In this document: piece by piece, positions 63,521 through 64,000 of the stretch
Layout: each line of letters opens with the position of its first letter
How positions within the stretch are numbered: the stretch's first letter is position 1
Origin: an uncultured Saprospiraceae bacterium
GTDB lineage: Bacteria; Bacteroidota; Bacteroidia; Chitinophagales; Saprospiraceae
Assembly (NCBI GenBank): GCA_943788055.1
Contig: CALSOU010000009.1
Span: forward strand, 268,848-332,847
Length of the DNA: 64,000 bases
Direction: 5' to 3'
Program-made: the position numbers and the translations under genes
Notes under the pieces: model-generated
The model's input: only the letters and a program-made list of their open reading frames with translations
Databases searched by the model: none
What the model was told of the DNA's origin: nothing

Positions 63521-64000
63521 TTAGTTTACAAAGTCTAAACTGCTCTTAATAAACTGACTCAGTTCTTCACCTTTCAGCATATTTTGATTTAGTCTTGCTA
63601 GGTCATATAAGTACTGAGCAAATCTATCTTTCTTTTCCGCAGATTTCATTCGGACCAATTTGTCTGCAACTAGTGGGTGATTGGTATTAATTACCACATT
63701 AAAGAAATCTCCAAATCCGTCTTTGTTTCCCTGAAGAGATTGCATTTCTTGCATTCTTCTCATAAACTCAGGTTTTGTAATTAGGATTGGATGATCTTCA
63801 GGGCTAAGAGGCTTCATGTCAATTGTTGTTGCCTTGTTTTCGATAGCAGTTTCAAAAAGAGCTTTAACTTTTTCCTGATCTTTCTCGCTCATTACTGATT
63901 CACGAACTTCTTCTTTTTGGATCAATTGATCAACCGTTTCTGAATCGACACGAACAAATCTGATATCTTGATCTTTGAACTCGATATGCTGCATGAAGTG
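63521..64000 (-). CDS. htpG: Chaperone HtpG (Hsp90), C-terminal part, cut by the window edge
   Basis: The last 160 or so residues of bacterial Hsp90; the frame is open to the window end, so the N-terminal ATPase and most of the middle domain lie outside. Visible are the end of the middle domain (MQHIEFKDQDIRFVRVDSE) and the C-terminal dimerisation domain (PEFMRRMQEMQSLQGNKD, FFNVVINTNHPLVADKL, YDLARLNQNMLKGEELSQFIKSSLDF). The ATG at 63992-63994 is internal, not the start. A strong terminator follows the stop. Confidence 0.9.
   Translation of the reverse strand, partial: HFMQHIEFKDQDIRFVRVDSETVDQLIQKEEVRESVMSEKDQEKVKALFETAIENKATTIDMKPLSPEDHPILITKPEFMRRMQEMQSLQGNKDGFGDFFNVVINTNHPLVADKLVRMKSAEKKDRFAQYLYDLARLNQNMLKGEELSQFIKSSLDFVN

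Overview
This 64 kb AT-rich window is chromosomal DNA of a member of the Bacteroidota. The evidence is: two proteins with type IX secretion (T9SS) C-terminal sorting domains; an outer-membrane TonB-dependent receptor paired with a GLPGLI protein; DUF2851; an S46 dipeptidyl peptidase; a Wzi/RemB-like barrel; TAnnTTTG-type -7 boxes before radA and the atp genes; and an atp cluster (B-E-F-H-A-G) lacking atpD/atpC. I saw no rRNA, tRNA, CRISPR array, prophage or intact insertion sequence.

Layout. 0-7.5 kb: trkA, radA, a broken porin-like barrel gene, an ECF sigma factor, recA and ssb. 8-13 kb: a T9SS-secreted protein, then an MFS permease and glpK in one overlapping transcription unit. 13-18.3 kb: rimK, an AstE-like zinc amidohydrolase and dacB in one operon, converging on a two-component system. 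18.5-26.4 kb (minus strand): sucA, a DPP11-type S46 peptidase, lpxK and a Wzi-like barrel. 26.6-31.3 kb: a decayed accessory patch with a LamG lipoprotein remnant, a GIY-YIG gene, a 660 bp gene-free stretch holding palindromes and a G-quadruplex motif, and two frameshifted envelope genes. 31.6-37.1 kb: the ATP synthase genes. 37.5-40 kb: a Y1-transposase-like protein and DUF2851, both preceded by the same upstream element. 40.2-47.4 kb: a lipoprotein, a WecA-like transferase, a fluoride channel, CrtA-like monooxygenase, an S4 protein, a large exported protein, methylmalonyl-CoA epimerase and a secreted M14 carboxypeptidase. 47.5-55.6 kb: an exported pirin, glycosyltransferase and frameshifted flippase, a nucleoside-type permease and a giant heme/PA14/propeller/DUF1080 lipoprotein. 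56-64 kb: a second paralogous two-component system, GLPGLI protein, TonB receptor, a frameshifted cupin and the 3' end of htpG.

How the genes work together. Housekeeping genes (DNA repair, TCA cycle, ATP synthase, lipid A) are intact. The genes that are broken are nearly all surface or accessory ones. Peptide and glycan use is a theme: DPP11, M14 peptidase, DUF1080 lipoprotein, TonB receptor and permeases.

Most interesting candidates: (1) the shared upstream element driving a Y1-transposase-like gene and DUF2851, whose N-terminus resembles a PD-(D/E)XK nuclease signature; (2) the RimK/AstE-like pair as a possible glutamylation writer and eraser; (3) a polysaccharide flippase split at an A6 tract; (4) the cluster of single-base frameshifts, which could be real decay or sequencing error.
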